Shown piece after piece: positions 23,131 through 35,570 of a DNA stretch of 64,000 bases (positions within the stretch are counted from its first letter, which is position 1; every line of letters starts with the position of its first letter). A program made the translations under genes and the position numbers. Source of the stretch: Cunninghamia lanceolata (lineage: Eukaryota; Streptophyta; Pinopsida; Cupressales; Cupressaceae); the NCBI GenBank assembly GCA_027924645.1, contig BSBN01000187.1, positions 14,774,001 through 14,838,000 of the forward strand. Direction: 5' to 3'. A model generated the notes under the pieces. That model did not search any database. It saw nothing but the letters and a program-made list of their open reading frames with translations, and was not told where the DNA came from.

Positions 23131-24450
23131 ATGAGCCAGAGTTGTGGAGCTACAACAAGAGCCGAGTCTACTGCTAATCCAGGCATTCTTTTACCACCAT
23201 TAGTAGCTACTCCAAGGAGAAGAGTGAATCAAGTTGTAGTAGCACAAAGAGTAAATATGGGAGCACCTAGACCTCCAAGGAACTATGCCAATTGGAATAC
23301 TGGTAGTCCTCTTATCCTCCCAGTACCACCAGTAACTTGGGATGCTATTCCAGCTAATGCTCTGAAGGCTCTACCTAAGTTCAGTGGAGAAGATTTCAAG
23401 ACACCCAAAGAGCATCTGTAAGATGTATTTGATGTGTGTGTAATACATGTTATCACTCAACAGAATGTGGCTATAAGACTACTAGCAGCCTCTTTCAAAG
23501 GAAAGACTCTGGACTGGTATAGATCTCTCACTCCAAATGTAATATCTACATGGGATCAGCTTGGGGATGCTTTCTTTGCAAGATTTAAATAGAAAGGTGA
23601 TAAATCTTCCTTGTTGCAACAATTGATCACTATCAAAAGGGCACCACAGGAGGCCATGATAGATTTCAACTCAAGATTTCAAAAGACCTAGGATAGAATT
23701 CCTGCTATAGCAAGACCATTATCAGGTATGGCTATTGTGTTTTACCTCAAATCTTTAAACTCTGATATATCAATAATGATTCAGTCTCTTGGAGGTCAGA
23801 CACTACCAGAAGCATATGAGTTGGCAGTCAAGGCTGAAAATAACTTAATAGATACTGGAAAATTGCCCCCAAGGCCTCCTATGCCCATGTTCCTAGAAAT
23901 TACCTTACCTTTGCCACAAGAAGCTCCTAATCTTACAGCTCCACCTATGCCCATGTATGCATTTCCAGTACCTCAACAACCTGCTAAGGCAACCACCTCT
24001 GCTCAACCATCTGAAATGGATGATGTCAAGAACATTCTAAGAACCTTCTCAAATGAGATAATTAATCTAAAGAGACAACAAAATCCCTATCCAAAGCCCC
24101 CTTATCAAGTTTATCAAGGAAATAGGCCTCCCTTTTAACCAAATCAATATCAAGGTCCTCAAAGGAAAACTAATCCTCAGCCTTCAAACCAGTTGGTTTC
24201 AGTCCCTACACCTCTACAAACTGTCCCTCATAATCCCAATAGGGAAATAGTTCCAAGACAAAATAACTTAGCAGATGACACAAATGCTTGGTGCTTTCCC
24301 TACAACAATGGTCATATGCCCAGAGATTGTCCCAAAGGTAATCTGCAGCAAAAGATAGCAGAGCAGAGAGGGTTAGAAGGACAATTCTTGACTTCTAACA
24401 CCCCACCATATCAGTCTCCTGGTGTTCAAAATGTAGTGATGGTGGCCTAG
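23131..24450 (+). pseudogene. C: Gag
   Basis: ATG at 23131 is the first in frame after the primer site. The capsid core reads from PKFSGEDFKTPKEHL through TLDWYRSL (about 23505-23530) to YELAVKAENNL (about 23815-23850). A Pro-rich stretch follows (23860-24180). The knuckle at about 24292-24330 reads C-x2-Y-x3-H-x4-C: the second Cys is Tyr. Stops at about 23419, 23590, 23689, 24136 and 24448 lie in one otherwise continuous frame. Gag forms the particle shell. Confidence 0.75.
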
Positions 24451-25530
24451 ATGCAAGCGATGTCCATACAACAGGAAGAGGAAATAGCCCATGAACATGC
24501 TTTATTTTCATGGATTGAAGAAGAAGATTCAGTGTTCTTGAATGAGGCAACTACTTCAAAGAAACCATTGGTGCAGTCAGACTATTATACCAAATCAAAG
24601 AGGAGAATGATGGAGCAACCTGAAGTCACTAATAATGAGATCATGGGAGCTCCTCCATTTCAAAATCATCACAACACAGTCTTTAGGCAAGATATGCCTC
24701 AGCCTGTGCAAAATCAAGTAGCCTCAGGACAGGTTATAGAAAAGACAAGGTACCCTTATTATTCAAAGACCCAAGCATTAGGACCTGTGAATGTGGTGGA
24801 CCAGATGAAAAGAACTCCAGTACATGTATCAATCTGGGATATGTTAGCTATTCCTAAGAAAAAGACACCATTACAAGAAGCTTTGCAAGGTCAAGAGGCC
24901 CCTAAACACATTGGTACTAAGGGAGGATCTATGGATAAAGGGAAACTTCGGCCCAAAGATATTATACCTCTACAGACAACAACTCTGTTGAACAATGCAC
25001 CTGAGGTAGGTAAATCTAAACTAGATCCCTTTTATTTGACTCTAATAATTGGGAAAAAACTACTGCATAATGCAATGATAGATTCTGGAACCAGTACTAT
25101 AGTAATGCCAAAGTAAATAGCAGATGCTTTAAAGATAAAATGTGAACCACTCACAAGAGGGGTCATGCAGTTGGATGGGAAATCAGTTCAAACAATAGGA
25201 AAAATCAAACAACTTCCATTACAACTATATACTTGTCCCAATATAATTGTCAACCAGGATGTGGTAGTCATAGATATTTCCCCTATTTTTGGCTTATGCT
25301 TGTCCAAAGATTTCACAGCCAAAATAGGAGGTTACATGTCACTAGATTGGTTACATCTCATCCTAAGAACCAAATATGGGACAAAGATGAAAATATTGTC
25401 TGAGCCATTATCCAAAGACCATATCACAAATGAACCAACCCCAAAATTAGAAGCATCCCATGCTATGCTAAATAAGGAGGAGAGAGTCTTTGTTGAAGAG
25501 TTGGGCGACTGGACTGAACATGACCAATAG
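24451..25530 (+). pseudogene. C: aspartic protease region
   Basis: A 190-codon spacer with basic and Gln-rich stretches leads to the protease. AMIDSGTSTIVMP holds the DSG active site (25081-25089). A TAA follows at about 25114, then the frame continues through the beta-rich body to SLDWLHLIL near 25340-25370, the counterpart of the MLLS-DW block of element D. It would cleave the polyprotein. Confidence 0.7.
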
Positions 25531-25667
25531 GAAGAAGAGAATAATCAGTTATTAACTATGATGCAGAGTGATCCCTATGAAATTATGACTCTACAGGTCT
25601 AGGCACTTATGTCATATTTGAAGAAGACCAAGAGATCCCTCATGTTTTAAGGAAAGACGCATCATAG

Positions 25668-26450
25668 AGTCAAGAATCTGAAAGAAACTCAGAAATATGG
25701 ACCATCAATTTTGATGGGGCTAGGAGTAAAAATGGTGCTGGAGCAGGAATTTACCTTACTGCCCCAAATGGTGAGAAAATTCTAAGAGCCATTCGCTTTC
25801 AATTTTCCTATACCAATAATGATGTTGAATATGAATCTTTGGTGCATGGACTCATGTTGGCAAAGAAAAAGGGAATAAAGAATCTGATAGTAAGAGGAGA
25901 TTCAAAACTGGTAGTAAAAGAAATTAGAGAGAAAGCAATAGCCAAAAATGTAGGAATGAGATCCTATAGGCACAGAATTTGGGACCTGATAGATGGTTTT
26001 GAGGCTTTCAATATTGAGGTGGTTCCCAGAGCCCAAAATTCTAAGGCAGATAGAATGACACAGATTGGTTCACAGTTTGACCCAGTAAGTGATCCGTTAG
26101 TTAACAATGAGTCAGTCAAAGTTATAGTGAGACCAACTATTCCAGATAATGACCAAAATTGGCAAGTTTTTGATAATGATTTCCAAGTACTCTCATTCTT
26201 ACAACAATCAGGTGAATTTGTTGATCAATTACATCCTAAAATTGAGGAAGCATATGGTGATCAAATTATCCAGCTGAAATCAAATAAACTCCCTAAAGGG
26301 TTGATTACTTTAGAAAACTTGTTTGACCCAGAGGATGTAAGCCTAGAGAAGAGGAGGTTTCAAGCAAATAAGGAAGATTATTCTAAGATCCAAGTTAGTG
26401 AAGGAAGAAGATTGAAAATTCTACAACCCAAGAAGAAAGGGAAAGGTTGA
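25668..26450 (+). pseudogene. C: archaeal-type RNase H upstream of reverse transcriptase
   Basis: The frame opens after a TAG at 25665. The RNase H fold reads INFDGARSKNGAGAGIYL (about 25705-25760), then YTNNDVEYESLVHGL, GDSKLVVKEI, and PRAQNSKADRM (about 26020-26055). All four acidic residues are present: Asp in FDG, Glu in VEYE, Asp in RGDS, Asp in KAD. This is the plant RVT_3/archaeal-like class, not the gypsy class. It would degrade RNA in RNA-DNA hybrids. About 110 further codons form a charged tail leading to reverse transcriptase. It sits between protease and reverse transcriptase, and is in frame 0 while its neighbours are in frame 1. Confidence 0.8.
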
Positions 26451-26459
26451 TTGATTTGT

Positions 26460-27290
26460 GTGAAAAATATGATAGGGTGATTGCTTGGACCTATGAGGAC
26501 CTCCATGGATATAATAGAGATATCATCCAACACACCATAGAGCTTACTGAAGGATCTAAACTAGTTAGATAGAAGCAAAGGCCAGTGAATCCTAGAATTG
26601 AACCTTTAATGGTGGATGAGCTGTAAAAGCTCCTAGAATCAAAGATTATTTTCCAATTAAGAATTCAACCTGGGTATCAAACCTAGTGCCAGTAAGAAAG
26701 AAGAATGGTGACATAAGACTTCGTGTAGATTTCAAGGATCTGGATAAAGCATCTTTGAAAGATCATTATCCCCTGCCCTCTATGGAATAGATTTTACAGA
26801 CTGTGGCTGAGTTAGAAAGGTTTTCCTTGCTGGATGGTTTCTCAGGATATAATCACATTTGCTTAGCAGATGAAGATCAGTGTAAGACTACATTCACTAC
26901 AAAGTGGGGAACATTTGTATATGCTAAAATGTCTTTTGGTCTTTCAAATGTTGGAGCTACTTTTCAGCATGCAATGGATGTAGCATTTGGGGAAATAATA
27001 AATAAAATTATTTTGATTTATCTAAATGACCTCACTATTTTTTCTAAGAATGTTATAGATCATTTTGATCATTTAGAGGTTGTTTTTAAGAAATGTCAAG
27101 AGTTTGGAATATCTCTGAATCCCAAGAAATGTATCTTTGCAGTACCTCAAGGTAAACTTTTAGGGATTATAGTGTCAAAGGAAGGGGTCTCTATTGATCT
27201 AGAAAGGGTCATAGCCATAATGAATCTATCTCTACCAGTCAACAAGAAAGTAGTTCAATCCTTTCTAGGGAAAATCAACTTTGTTAGCTA
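26460..27290 (+). pseudogene. C: reverse transcriptase
   Basis: Motifs in order: VPVRKKNGDIRL (about 26685-26720), DHYPLPSM, LLDGFSGYNHI (about 26825-26860), KMSFGLSNVGATF, and the catalytic box at 27019-27030. That box reads Y-L-N-D: the first catalytic Asp is Asn (27025-27027), so the enzyme is dead. A gap near 26640 and stops at about 26570, 26623 and 26788 break the amino half. The QSFLGKINFVS block (about 27255-27290) ends it, followed by a TAA. Confidence 0.8.
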
Positions 27291-27324
27291 ATTCATATCT
27301 AATTTTCTAGGTCTAATAAGACCA

Positions 27325-27900
27325 ATGACATTGTTTCTTAAGAAAGATCTAGTTTTCAAATGGACTGTAGAAGGAAGACATGCTTTTGAAGAAGTTAAGA
27401 AAGCCATTTCAATAGCCCCAGTACTCAAAAACCTAGATTTTTCTAAATCTTTCATAATGTATGTGTATGGGGGAGAATTCAGTGTTGCTGTTGTTTTGAC
27501 TCAAAAAGATGATCAGCAAGAAGGAGAACACCCAATAGCCTTTTTCTCCAGAACTCTTAGGGAATATGAGGCTAGATATAATTTTGTGGAGAAACAAGCA
27601 TATGCCATGGTGAAAGCCCTTAAAAAATTTAGACATATGGTAACAGGAAACAAGATTCTGATATTGGTGGCCCACCCCATTATAAGAGAATATATTATGG
27701 AGGGTGAGATTACTGAGAAAAGAGCCAATTGGATAACAAAGATCCTGGAATATGATGTAGAGGTAAGACCCACCAAGTTAGTTAGAGGCAATGGGTTGTG
27801 CCAATACATGACCCAAGACATGGAAGGATCAGTGGCTAAAGGAGCAAAAAGTGAAAATGTGTTGAAACTCCAAGAGTTTGACCAAGACTCTTGGGTAAAA
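27325..27900 (+). pseudogene. C: degenerate gypsy RNase H (connection-like)
   Basis: Sequence order matches the gypsy RNase H: FKWTVEGRHAFEEVKKAI, PIAFFSRTLREYEARYN, KRANWITKILEYDVEV. The first catalytic site, normally YTDAS, is YVYGG, so Asp is Tyr (27466-27468). The Asp near the TDH position is Ala, and the final Asp of the ADALSR block is missing (GNGLCQYM). The Glu in VEKQA remains. The fold could survive as a spacer between polymerase and integrase, like a retroviral connection domain. Confidence 0.75.
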
Positions 27901-29138
27901 AATAGAATACAATTTATGAAGCATAGGATTTTCCCAAATGAGCTCTCCCATGATAAGAGAAGATATTATAGGCAGCAAGGGGCCCATTTTGTACTAATTG
28001 ACCATATTCTATTTAGAAGAAATGTTGATGGTATACTCTTGAGATGTATAGAGAAGGATGAAGCTCAAAGAATACTACATGAATTACACCATGGAGCCTC
28101 AGGTGGACACTTTTCAGCAAGGACCACTGCAATCAAAGTAACTCAAGAAGGATATTTCTAGCCCACTCTATTTATAGATTGCTATCAGCTGGTTAAAGAA
28201 TGTCAGGCTTGTCAGTTTTATATAGGCAAAAGGAGAAATGCAACAATGCCTCTAAGCCCCATAGTTGTGGATGAACCCTTTTCTCAATGGGGTCTAGATT
28301 TTATTGGTATGATCAATCTAGTGTCAAGTATGGGACACAAATGGATCCTCACAACAACAAATTACTTTACCAGGTGGAGTGAAGCAGTACCACTCAAAGA
28401 GGCAACAAAAAAAGTCATATTAGAGTTTCTAGAAGGCATAACTGCTCAGTTTAGTCCTCCTCGTACCATTATATCAGATAATGCTAAAGCATTTTTGGGA
28501 GCCAAATTATCTGAGTTTACATTAAGGAATGAGATTTACTTGAAGAATTCTTCAAATTATTATCCTCAAGGTAATGGTCTGGCAGAGTCCACTAACAAGA
28601 ATCTTATCAGACTCATAAAAAGGATAGGGACCAATTATCATAGAGAGTGGCATAAACTACTTAATACAGCACTGTGGGTTGAATAGATCACACCAAAGCA
28701 AGTGACTAAAATGTCTCCCTATGGATTAGTTTATGGTAAACCGGTAGTAATGCCACTGAGCTTAGAGATCCCTGCTTTGCAACTGTTAAAACAAATAGAA
28801 ATTGAACAGAATGGCCCCATGCAAGTTAGACTTGCTGAATTGTTGGAAGTGCAAGAGAAAAGAGAAAAGGCACATGAGTCACTGATAAAAATTAGAAAAT
28901 GGTTAAGGACTATTTTGATAAGAAGACTTCAAATCCCTTTTTTGAGGTTGGCTCTCTAGTATTGAAATGGGATGAAAGAGCTGCTAAGCCAGGTCGACAC
29001 AGCAAATTTGAATCATTATGGACAGGTCCTTACAAAATTTGTTCCTGCAAGCAACAAAAATCATTTGAACTAGAGACCATGGATGGAGAACCTAAAGAGA
29101 TTTTGGTAAATGGGATCTATCTGAAACATTTCAATTAA
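27901..29138 (+). pseudogene. C: integrase
   Basis: The His-Cys zinc domain (LHHGASGGHF and CQACQ, about 28085-28220) is followed by the core with Asp in GLDFIG (about 28290), Asp in IISDNAK (about 28475) and Glu in NGLAESTNK (about 28585). All three are intact. QGNGLAEST is the usual gypsy signature. Stops at about 28159 and 28684 and a frameshift near 28900 interrupt it. The carboxyl end, with KPGRHSKFESLWTGPYKI and a last VNGIYLKHFN, is in another frame. No chromodomain is present. Confidence 0.8.
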
Positions 29139-29674
29139 CGAGGGGCTCTTAATGTATCATAGTTAGTTAGTTTTCTTTCCTTTTCTTGCTTTCCTGTTTT
29201 CCCGCTTTCCCTTTCAATAAGTGTTTAGTGAACACGTGTCAGCAGCACAAAGCCCCTTCTCTTTTGGTCTCACATTTATTAAGGTTGTTTGGCAATCCCT
29301 AAAATTCCCCAGAAGTACACACTTTTTAGAAAAGATAGCCACTCCCATAAATATCTGACACACTGTTCCATGCGGATTTCAAAAAATATACACTAGCTGT
29401 TTCTCAGCATTAATGCCATATATAAGCTAAGATGTGTCATTGATTATCTCCATAAAGCCCCAATGAGTTAGTGTTAAATACTAAGTGTAACTCTCATTTG
29501 TTTCTATCTCTCTACTTTGAATCACTATTGCATCCAAATTCCATCCCTAGTAAGTGCCTTTCAGCTAAGTATCACTCTTGATTAAACAGTTTCATTCTTT
29601 CCTGTGTCAAAGATTCCTGTATTCTCCTCACAAGGATACAGATATGTTAGAAACATAGTCTCCTTAGGAGGGAC
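29139..29674. other. C: spacer after integrase
   Basis: About 530 bases without a coding frame I can support. It starts with a purine tract (ACGAGGGGCTC) and contains CT-rich runs at 29165-29215. No LTR edge is here. Confidence 0.4.
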
Positions 29675-32600
29675 TTGGAATTTGAGTCAATTGATAAGCT
29701 GTTAAACAACAAATCATATGCTTCAACACCCGCACAACTAAGGAAAACCTATCCAAGAACAACAGTCCCCGAGGTAGGATATTCTATCAACCCAGCAAAG
29801 GTGAAGGATTATGCAGATGGCATATTCGACATGCCCCTCCAAAAGAATACCAAGGCTCTTTGAGAGGGGGTACATCAGAGGTGTATTCTCTGAGAAAGTA
29901 GTGGGCAGTCTAAGACTTTTGGTATGAGGATATGGACCTTGGGATTGGCACAGTTCCTGGTTCCTAATGTACACCTGTGTCCTGAATTAATTAAGTTATG
30001 TGCAAAACTATTTCATGCACCATCAATACTATAAAATAGGGCCCTTTCATAGTACATATTACGCCCAAGGCCATAAGAGACATGCTGGCCCTGCAACATG
30101 ATAGAACAACCACATTTCCAACTGTTGCTAAAATGCAAAACACATGGGCAAATATAATCAACAAAGTGAAGTTCCTGAATGCAGAGATGCAACTGGGAGA
30201 TAATAATACTCATATGCCCACACTACCCACTGGGCAGGCACAATTCAGTCAAAATGTTCAAGAGGCACTTTCAATGATAGTCTTCATTTTTGGGATGAGA
30301 GAGGATAACACAGTCCATGACTAGAAAATAGCTATCATTTTCAGATTGAAAACTGTGGACAAATCACAAGAGTACCAGCTAGATTTCTCAGAACAAATTG
30401 CTAATGCCATGATTGATTAGCTCTCAAATTTCAAGTCAAGGCGAGTTTTCAGGTATTCTACTTTTTTATTCCACCTTTTGCTATATAAAAACCATAGTCT
30501 TTTTGCACAGCATATACAATTGAATATGTATGACCCAGATTTTGGTCAAAATAAAACCATCCCTGTGTCCACATGGACACATGTGTTATCTAAAGTCTTT
30601 GATCCTTATGAGTGTTGGGAACATTTTGTCACCCTTGCTTTTTCCCAGTTAAGCCCTGAGCCTATAGAACATAGATTGACACAGGGTATAAGGGGTTTTA
30701 AGACCAATTGCCCAATTCCCTGTGATTATTTCTTTGGGGCACATAATACCATAATCAGAGTCCATGGTTTCAATGAGGAGCCCATGCTATTAACTAAAGT
30801 ATTGACCCCTAGGGTCATATTCTTAGAAGTGACCCGACAGGTGTCTGTGGTTGATAAAGATTTTGGCCACAAGAAAAGAAAAAAGATGTATGATATCCCA
30901 TGGGTCAAGAAAAATATGACACTTGAGGTTAGAGATGCAGAGAACCTCTTGTTAAGGAAGATAACTGCCCTTGGTTTCCTCATCATTGAAGATAAATGGA
31001 AATACGATCCAGATAGTTTTCTAGCCTCCTGGATTATGAATAACAAGATTCGTGCTAAAATGGTGCATGAGGGTCACCCATTCTAGGAGGATAGGAGGAA
31101 TCCGAAGGAGGATAACCCATACCTATATGTAGAATTAACTGATTTGCCCTATGAAGGGCCTAGGCCATGGGAAAAATTTTATGTCAAAGAAAAGGAATAT
31201 GACCCTAAGATGAAAATGTTTGCTGGTCTGAGGAAATCATTAAAAGCCCAAGACTAGAGAATAGAAAAGATTGAAGCCTATTGGAAATATAGGCAAGAAA
31301 TTTCAGAGTTGACACATTCATTTGGGAATGTTGATAGTGATGAGAAATGGGAATCAATCTGGGATGAGTGGCATCCCTCCCCAGTCTCAAGTCTAGACAC
31401 TAGTAGAATTTAGAGGAAGGGTGAGGAAACAGAGTCTGCCCAAATTATGCAAGAAACAAGACAATCCTCATTTGTTGCTCCTGAATCTTCATGGCCCCAA
31501 TCCCTCATCACCTTAGAGAAGAAAAAAAGGTGTGGTATCATCACCAACTATAGGGACTCAAGCAACTTCAGTATCTAGGGGTTCCAGATTTGTTCCTTTG
31601 CAACCACTAGTAGTGGTAAATGTTGAAGAGAAAGAAATAAAGGAAATAGGAGAGAGACCAAGGAAACATAGGAAACTGCACCTGCAAGAGGAGTCAGAGG
31701 AAGAAATTGAACCACAGTAGCAACAAATTCCAGTCACCTCTTCAGTCACTCAGGTAAGTGTTTCTTCTCCCTTTTCTCCTGTATCTCTTTCTTCTACTTT
31801 AGGAGTGGTAATCCCAATTAGCCAAGCATTTATAACCCCTGCCACTTCTATTGTGCTTACATCAACCCTTGCCACAATTGCTAGTTCATAGGCCATGTCT
31901 TCACAGGCCATTTCATTACCATTATTTTCTCCATCTATGCCAAAAAGAACCCCTCCTCAAGTTTCTCCTAGCCAACAATTATTGGCTATTCCCTATGGCC
32001 TACCTCAAGGTCATCCCTTTGTTGGAGTGTACATTGCCTCACCTCCTACATTCTAAGCTCAAGAAGACACAAAAAAAAGGGCTAGAGAGGGTAGAATGGA
32101 TAAAAAGAGGAAGAAGGAAAACAAGAGCCCTGTTGTGACACACATGAAGTCACTTTTTGATCCCATTCAATAATCACTGACAGTCACACATTTGTCTCCA
32201 AATGTGGTGAAACCTAATGAACAAATGCAGCCCCAAGATTATTCAATGAATGTTGTGGCTATGGATATGTCTCTTTTCAGGCCACAGGACAAGGTTGAGC
32301 TACTAAATGAGACAGCATCTATTGTAGCAATCAACTATCTAAAAGTGTCTAAGAAGTTACAGAAAGTAGAGAATGATTTAGCTCAAGAGAAAGTGAATAG
32401 TAGCAACCTTGTTGGGGAGATTCAATCCAAGAAGAATGAGATTGAGAGTCTGAACAAACAGTTGCAAAATACTGTTTCTTTTCAGATACATCAGGCTACA
32501 CATGCCTAGAATGCTTCTCTTAAGTCTGAGCTAGCACAAGAAAAGGCTATAGTGACCATTTTGAGATAGGAGAAAGCCACTTGGAGAAGAACTATCAAGA

Positions 32601-33323
32601 TAAGTTGCAACAGGACACACAATTACAACAGAAGTTATTGAGTGAGAAGAATGCTAATGGTGCAATTCAGGCACAACTCCTGGCTAAGAAATAAAGAACA
32701 AAGCAGCTGACAATTGAGTTAGGTAATAGGCCACAGAATGCTAGAGTTTTAAATTTGGTGAAAGAGCTACATGTTTCAATATGGAAGAGGATCTCTAAGG
32801 AGATTATCCAGCTAAAGCCATCTTTAACTTTCTTGTTAAATGTTCAGTAGCTGTGTGAGAAGGTTGAAACTTCAGTGAAGGCCACCTTGTCTACTATTTC
32901 ATTGAGAGTTTCTGACTCTCAACTATTATTGAAGTTGTATGACACAACAGATGAGACTCTGTCAGCAGAAAGTATCAATGACAAAATGGTCACTGCTAGA
33001 AAGGTCAATGAGGTTTTGATTTGCAACTCTACAGCTACAAATTGTCAAGAGCTCCTGGATACAGTGAAAGGAGTAAAAAATATGAAGAAACATATAGAGA
33101 ATTTAGTGCAACTGGGGATTCCTTCACCAATCCCAGATAGTAACATAGTATTGATGATTGATGATATCAAGTTCCTGCTCTTGACTAGGCAAAATGATCA
33201 GACAATTTTTTAGGGTCTAAGTGATTCATCATTAGTCAAAGAAGTTGAGGCTGTGGTACAAATTTTGCAAAATTTTTCTCATAAGGATATAATTAATCTT
33301 GATTTTGCTTTTCAAGATTTATA
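29675..33323 (+). pseudogene. C: extra ORF downstream of integrase
   Basis: Several frames line up as one long broken ORF: 29675-29863, 30082-30324, 30478-31086 (the best kept, about 200 codons, with WEHFVTLAFSQLSPEP and a basic HKKRKKMYDIPW), 31087-31400, a Pro/Ser-rich low-complexity part (31740-32080), a coiled-coil-like part (32192-32509, with LQKVENDLAQEK) and a final part (32875-33213). No signal peptide, membrane span or retroviral envelope motif is visible. The role is unknown. D has a similarly built ORF in the same place: globular amino part, low-complexity middle, coiled carboxyl end. Confidence 0.5.
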
Positions 33324-33456
33324 GAGTAAAAAGGGACTCTCCAATTCAAAGTGGTCTATTTATTAGACAACATTGCAAAATTTGTGACTCTAAGTTGTAT
33401 TTCAATACACATATTTTTGCTAGTTTTGGGTTCTTTCAGAGCAGGCTCAAAAGTCC

Positions 33457-35144
33457 TGTTGGTCACCAAGAACTATAGAGTGTCAAAGAGTCTACATTTT
33501 GTTTCAGTGGCAACAAGTCCACAGGTCTCTTTTGTTTCTGTGCGAGTTTCAAAGGTATCACTACGTGGGTTTCTTATGCTTTGTGCAGAATCTGCCAAGT
33601 GTCAAGCCACAATTAAAGCTGTAGTATTGTTTCAAATATTAAGTTTTGTGCGGAGTACGCCACGTAGCAAATAGTTCAAAGTTTTATAAGTTTCAGCTTT
33701 ATTGCGGGTCTCACCACGTGTAGCATGCGGAGGTAGCCCCTAAAGTTCTATGTTCTCTATGGAGTTTGCCGTGTATCTTTTTATTTTGCTATGGAGTTTG
33801 TTGTGTGTTTCTTTCTGTGTCATGTTGATTCTTGTAAATATAGATGGTGGGCCACAGTAATGTTTAGTTTCAAGCCTGCGGAGAATTTCATGTGGTGGTC
33901 ACGGAGGAGGAGTTGTTTTACTCACGACACACAGGGGAAGAAACTTTTTGCTTGTAAGTTTTATGCAGGTTGTGCCAAGTGTCAGCTTCCACAGGGAGTT
34001 TCAAAAGTTTTATCAGTTTCAAGCATTGTTGCAGGTGGCACCATGAGTTAGCTGGCATGCGCACGGAAGATGTCATCTGTCCTAGTTTTCTCCCTTTGAA
34101 GCTAATGCACGTTAAAGGCTATGGGTCCCATTATTAATGTGTCTCATATTTTAAAGTAGTATGGGTTGTGACACATGTCATAAGAGGAGGTCACCTGAGC
34201 ATAAAGACATAGTTTTGAGGGCTTTGTGGAAGAAGACACATATCAGGTCTTGAAGGCTACGGAATGCGACAAGTGTCATTTTCCTATTCATTCCTAAAAG
34301 ACAAAGGAGTTTCTCATTTTGATGCGGATGCTACCATCTGTCATAGAAATGTTTCAGGTTTCAAGTGCGTAGGTCTCACCATGTGTCTGTATCTTAATAA
34401 AGGAGTTGTGCCACATATATTTTGCCCTAGCTAATGGGCTTGTAGGAGGGGATGGCCGTTTTATATTTGGAGGATCATAATCGCCGAGGACTTCCAGTTA
34501 TCTTCAGTTTCATTGGGTCGTTGGGGATTCAGTTGTTACAGACAATCTAGAGTCAGATCTATGAGTATAAATATGTAGTATTTGTAATAGATCAAAAGAG
34601 ATAGATGTACACAGAGATAGAGATATATTTTTTTGATATGTTTGTAGTCAAAATCTAAAAGAGAAATTAGATACTTTGTTGTGACTGGTTGATGTCATTT
34701 TCCCTTTATTTTGTTGTTCTTGATAAGAAAGTTAATGTATCTGTGTCTTTTATGTTGCTGGAAAATTAATGAGAACTCTGTTCTATGCCTTGGTTGATAT
34801 TATCTATGTCATTGCAAAGTGTCTGATTGTAAGCCATTGATTATATTAATTACATCTATTTATGTTAATCATGTAGTATCTTCTCTTTAATATAACTGAA
34901 TCTTGAGAATAGTTTCACTGTTCTTAATTTGAAGGGAATACTTTTACTCAGGTGCATCACCATAGTTAGATTTGCTTAATCGTATCTGTAATCTTATTAA
35001 CTTCTTACCCTTTTCCTCAAAACCCATTTAAAATAGAGAAGAGCTAGCTTCTTTAAAATCTAGAGGTTGTTTCAAGTAGCAAGTTCCACATTCTTGAAAC
35101 TTTCCATGTTGGTGTTAGAACCTGCACAATTTTATACATCAACA
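33457..35144 (+). repeat. C 3' LTR (1,688 bp)
   Basis: It starts TGTTGGTCACCAAG and ends ATACATCAACA, matching 21396-23080. TATAAATA lies at 34566-34573. The bases just before it (AGGCTCAAAAGTCC) make a poor polypurine tract, which may have decayed. Confidence 0.85.
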
Positions 35145-35365
35145 GGAAAGAAGATAGTTTTGTGTTCTTAATCATTATACCTTTGCATCTAAGGTTGTAA
35201 TGTGCATATGATAGGCTAGTGACCTATATTGTAATCATTTGTGATACAAAATCAATGAAATTCTAATCTATTCATTTGTTCTATATCTTGATTATGCTAT
35301 GTTGACTCTAAGTTGCATGGTAGGACAGTCCATTCCCTAGGCTCTCCATTCATGACTGCATCAAG

Positions 35366-35381
35366 TGGTATCACAACCAAG
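35366..35381 (+). promoter_or_regulatory. G: primer-binding site
   Basis: TGGTATCACAACCAAG starts two bases after the LTR end. It is a two-base variant of the initiator-Met type TGGTATCAGAGCCAAG. Confidence 0.65.
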
Positions 35382-35570
35382 TTTTCAAATATTCTGGGAG
35401 AGAAGGTATTCCAATAGATCTTAGGGTAAATAGATCGTTGATTGAGGCAACTTGTAAGTTTTTCCAATAGAGCATTGATTGTGAGGCAGTTGTAATCTTG
35501 TAGACAAATCACTGAATTGAGGTAGTTGCACCAAATCCAAGGAAATATGTGACCAAGAAGAGCACTTGGT

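Larger units (their letters stand above)
21396..35144 (+). mobile_element. Ty3/gypsy element C with an RNase H ahead of reverse transcriptase
   Basis: C has LTRs of 1,685 and 1,688 bp and a 10.4-kb internal region. The order is Gag, protease, archaeal-type RNase H, reverse transcriptase, degenerate gypsy RNase H, integrase, then an extra ORF region of about 3.6 kb. Gag-protease and RT-integrase share frame 1, while the RNase H at 25668 and the integrase end lie in frame 0, so shifts have occurred. More than ten stop codons, mostly TAG or TAA, break the frames. The flanks GGTAG (left) and GGAAA (right) match at only three of five positions. C is old: about one base in eight differs between aligned LTR stretches. 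Confidence 0.85.

Noticed and set aside
27433..27821. Minus-strand hydrophobic frames within C pol
   Set aside because: Antisense shadows of the gypsy RNase H coding sequence.
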